From Acidobacteriota bacterium (lineage in GTDB: Bacteria; Acidobacteriota; Holophagae; Thermotomaculales; Thermotomaculaceae), in contig JALWHA010000303.1 of assembly GCA_027038695.1 (NCBI GenBank), positions 1 through 7,367 of the forward strand: 7,367 nucleotides of DNA, written 5' to 3'. Positions within the stretch are counted from its first letter, which is position 1, and the number at the start of each line of letters is the position of its first letter. The notes below the pieces were generated by a model. The model was not told where the DNA came from. It ran no database searches and saw only the letters and a list, made by a program, of their open reading frames with translations. Position numbers and translations under genes: made by a program. Below are positions 6,094 to 7,367 of the stretch, piece after piece.

Positions 6094-7002
6094 TTACATT
6101 TCGTCAGGGTGTGAATTGCGGTAAATATCAATAAGTTTGTCAATTGAAAGGTGAGTGTACCTTTGAGTTGTTGAAAGGGATGCATGGCCTAACAACTCCT
6201 GAATTGCCCTTAAATCAGCTCCTTTGTTTAAAAGGTGTGTCGCAAAGGTATGCCTTAATGAGTGGACGGATAGTTTTTTCATTGAAGAAACTCTTTTAAG
6301 CATTTGTGAAACAATAAACTTCATTCCTCTGTCTGTAATGTGTTTCCCGTCTTTGACATTTAAAAAAACATACTCTTCCGAAAGGTTTTTCTTTTCTTTA
6401 AGGTGTTCCATTCTAAACCTGAAGTACTTTTCCAGTGCCTCTTTTGCGGGAATGCCGAAGGGGACAATCCTCTCTTTTCCCCCCTTTCCAAGAACCCTTA
6501 CAAGTTGGTTTTGAATGTCTATGTCCCTCATTTTCAGGTTTGAAAGTTCGGAAACCCTTAATCCGGTTGCGTAAAAAAGTTCAATAACCGCTTTGTCTCT
6601 CGCCGTCTTAAAGTCAACCGCTTCGGGAATAGAATCAAACAGTTTCCTTACCTCCTCTTCGGTTAAAAAAGAAGGCAAAACCTTTCCCCTTTTTGGAGAC
6701 GAGACAAGTGCAGCCGGGTTTTTTTCAATATATTTTCTATTTTTCAAAAAAGAAAAAAATGATTTCAAAGCGCTGATTTTTCTTGCAACAGTGTTTTTCT
6801 CAAACTCTTTTCTTGAGAGGTAGGATATAAATATCCTGACATCGTCTCTTTGCACAGTTTCAATACTTAATTTAAACAGGTTTAAAAAATCCTTAAAAAG
6901 GTCTAAATCTTCTCCATAAGCGATTATTGTGTTAATTGAATAATTCTTTTCCTTTAAAAGGTAGTCAAGGAAAGCCTGTTTATAAAATCCAAAACCCTTC
7001 AT
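6094..7002 (-). CDS. xerC: Tyrosine recombinase, XerC/XerD type
   Basis: A 302-residue site-specific recombinase. Xer proteins resolve chromosome dimers by strand exchange at dif through a covalent tyrosine-DNA intermediate. An N-terminal SAM-like core-binding domain (about 5-90, with NTIIAYGEDLDLF) is followed by the catalytic domain with the full set of active-site residues: Arg149 (ATGLRVSELSNL), Lys173 (VLGKGGKERIVPF), His247 and Arg250 (HSLRHTFATHLL), His273 (LLGHASLSTTQRY) and nucleophile Tyr282. Length and the ending ..YRNSHPDEM are typical of chromosomal Xer rather than phage integrases. XerC, XerD and single-Xer types cannot be separated by eye, so the symbol is provisional. The start overlaps the stop of the upstream epimerase gene (ATGA) and lacks a clear ribosome site, indicating coupling. 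Confidence 0.9.
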   Translation of the reverse strand: MKGFGFYKQAFLDYLLKEKNYSINTIIAYGEDLDLFKDFLNLFKLSIETVQRDDVRIFISYLSRKEFEKNTVARKISALKSFFSFLKNRKYIEKNPAALVSSPKRGKVLPSFLTEEEVRKLFDSIPEAVDFKTARDKAVIELFYATGLRVSELSNLKMRDIDIQNQLVRVLGKGGKERIVPFGIPAKEALEKYFRFRMEHLKEKKNLSEEYVFLNVKDGKHITDRGMKFIVSQMLKRVSSMKKLSVHSLRHTFATHLLNKGADLRAIQELLGHASLSTTQRYTHLSIDKLIDIYRNSHPDEM

Positions 7003-7367
7003 GAAAAAACCTGTCTCAAAGCATGTTCCAATTGTGGATACTTAAACTCAAAGTTAAAATCCTTCAATTTTTTCGGCACGGCACTCTGCCCTTCAATCAA
7101 AACAGCGGCTCCCTCTCTAAAAAGCAATTTAAGTGCAAATGAGGGAACGGGAAAAATGGCAGGCCTTTTCAAAACCCTTGCAAGTACCTTTGTGAACTCG
7201 TTATTGTCAACAGGATTGGGAGAAACCGCGTTTACAACCCCATCAACTTTTTCATTCTCAATTGCAAAGAGAATAATTCCGCACAAATCCTCAATGTGAA
7301 CCCATGAAAACCCCTGTTTGCCGCTTGCTATCCTTCCCCCTAATCCTAACTTAAAGGGAAGGGAAAC
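6999..7367 (-). CDS. C-terminal part of TIGR01777/YfcH-like NAD(P)-dependent epimerase (5' end outside window)
   Basis: The reading frame is open from the right edge to TGA (complement of 6999-7001), giving the last 122 residues. An internal Met could be taken as a start at 7286, but the residues upstream of it clearly belong to the family: LPFKLGLGGRIASGKQGFSW followed by VHIEDLCGII. The pattern FKLGLGG..GSGKQ..SWVHI.D, then NAVSPNPVDNNEF, LKRPAIFPVP and YPQLEHAL, is diagnostic of the TIGR01777 (YfcH/SulA-like) branch of the extended SDR superfamily, with its C-terminal DUF1731 region. The Rossmann NAD(P)-binding half is outside the window. The substrate of the family is unknown; a link to cell division has been proposed for some members. 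It overlaps the xer start by 4 nt and is co-transcribed with it. Confidence 0.9.
   Translation of the reverse strand, partial: VSLPFKLGLGGRIASGKQGFSWVHIEDLCGIILFAIENEKVDGVVNAVSPNPVDNNEFTKVLARVLKRPAIFPVPSFALKLLFREGAAVLIEGQSAVPKKLKDFNFEFKYPQLEHALRQVFS

Noticed and set aside
6094..7002. Tyrosine recombinase as an integrase marking a mobile element
   Set aside because: Length, ending and full motif set fit chromosomal Xer, it is coupled to a housekeeping-type gene, and no att-like repeats or tRNA are nearby.
7000..7286. A 95-residue stand-alone protein starting at an internal Met (7286)
   Set aside because: The frame continues to the window edge with clear family residues upstream of that Met, so it is a partial longer gene.

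Overview
The window reads as a low-GC bacterial chromosome segment. It is mostly housekeeping genes, with AT-rich accessory genes at the left edge and in the middle. In the housekeeping genes I checked (thiI, leuC, recO) arginine is coded almost only by AGG and AGA, and the coding strand is purine-rich. This is often seen in thermophilic or anaerobic lineages. No rRNA or other marker allows a taxonomic call, so I leave the lineage open.

Layout, left to right. Positions 1-721 hold the tail of a cut-off gene and a 182-residue protein whose start overlaps that gene's stop. The second protein has a D...E-x-K pattern like a PD-(D/E)XK nuclease, and the pair could be a two-gene defence-type module. 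A strong extended -10 promoter (747-755) follows, then a tightly packed plus-strand run: thiI (tRNA 4-thiouridine synthesis), a DUF493/YbeD-family gene, an AlbA_2/Schlafen-type putative regulator, leuC, leuD and recO. Every junction in this run is an overlap or a gap of at most 25 bases, so it is plausibly one transcript. On the minus strand, converging on recO, lie a XerC/D-type tyrosine recombinase and the 3' part of a TIGR01777 (YfcH-like) NAD(P)-dependent epimerase gene. These two overlap by ATGA.

How the genes fit together: leuC and leuD encode the two subunits of isopropylmalate isomerase (leucine synthesis). thiI, the DUF493 gene, recO and xer are separate housekeeping functions that happen to be packed together. 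The AlbA_2 gene differs from its operon partners in codon use (AGA, AAA and some CGN instead of AGG and AAG) and looks like a later insertion upstream of leuC.

The most notable signal is inside the AlbA_2 gene: five uninterrupted copies of an 11-bp unit at 3464-3518. Eleven is not a multiple of three, so the same DNA unit is read in all three frames in turn, giving a basic linker. Gain or loss of a single unit would shift the frame, hit a stop within about 45 bases, and remove the C-terminal winged-helix-like domain. This makes it a candidate phase-variation switch, placed directly ahead of leuC.
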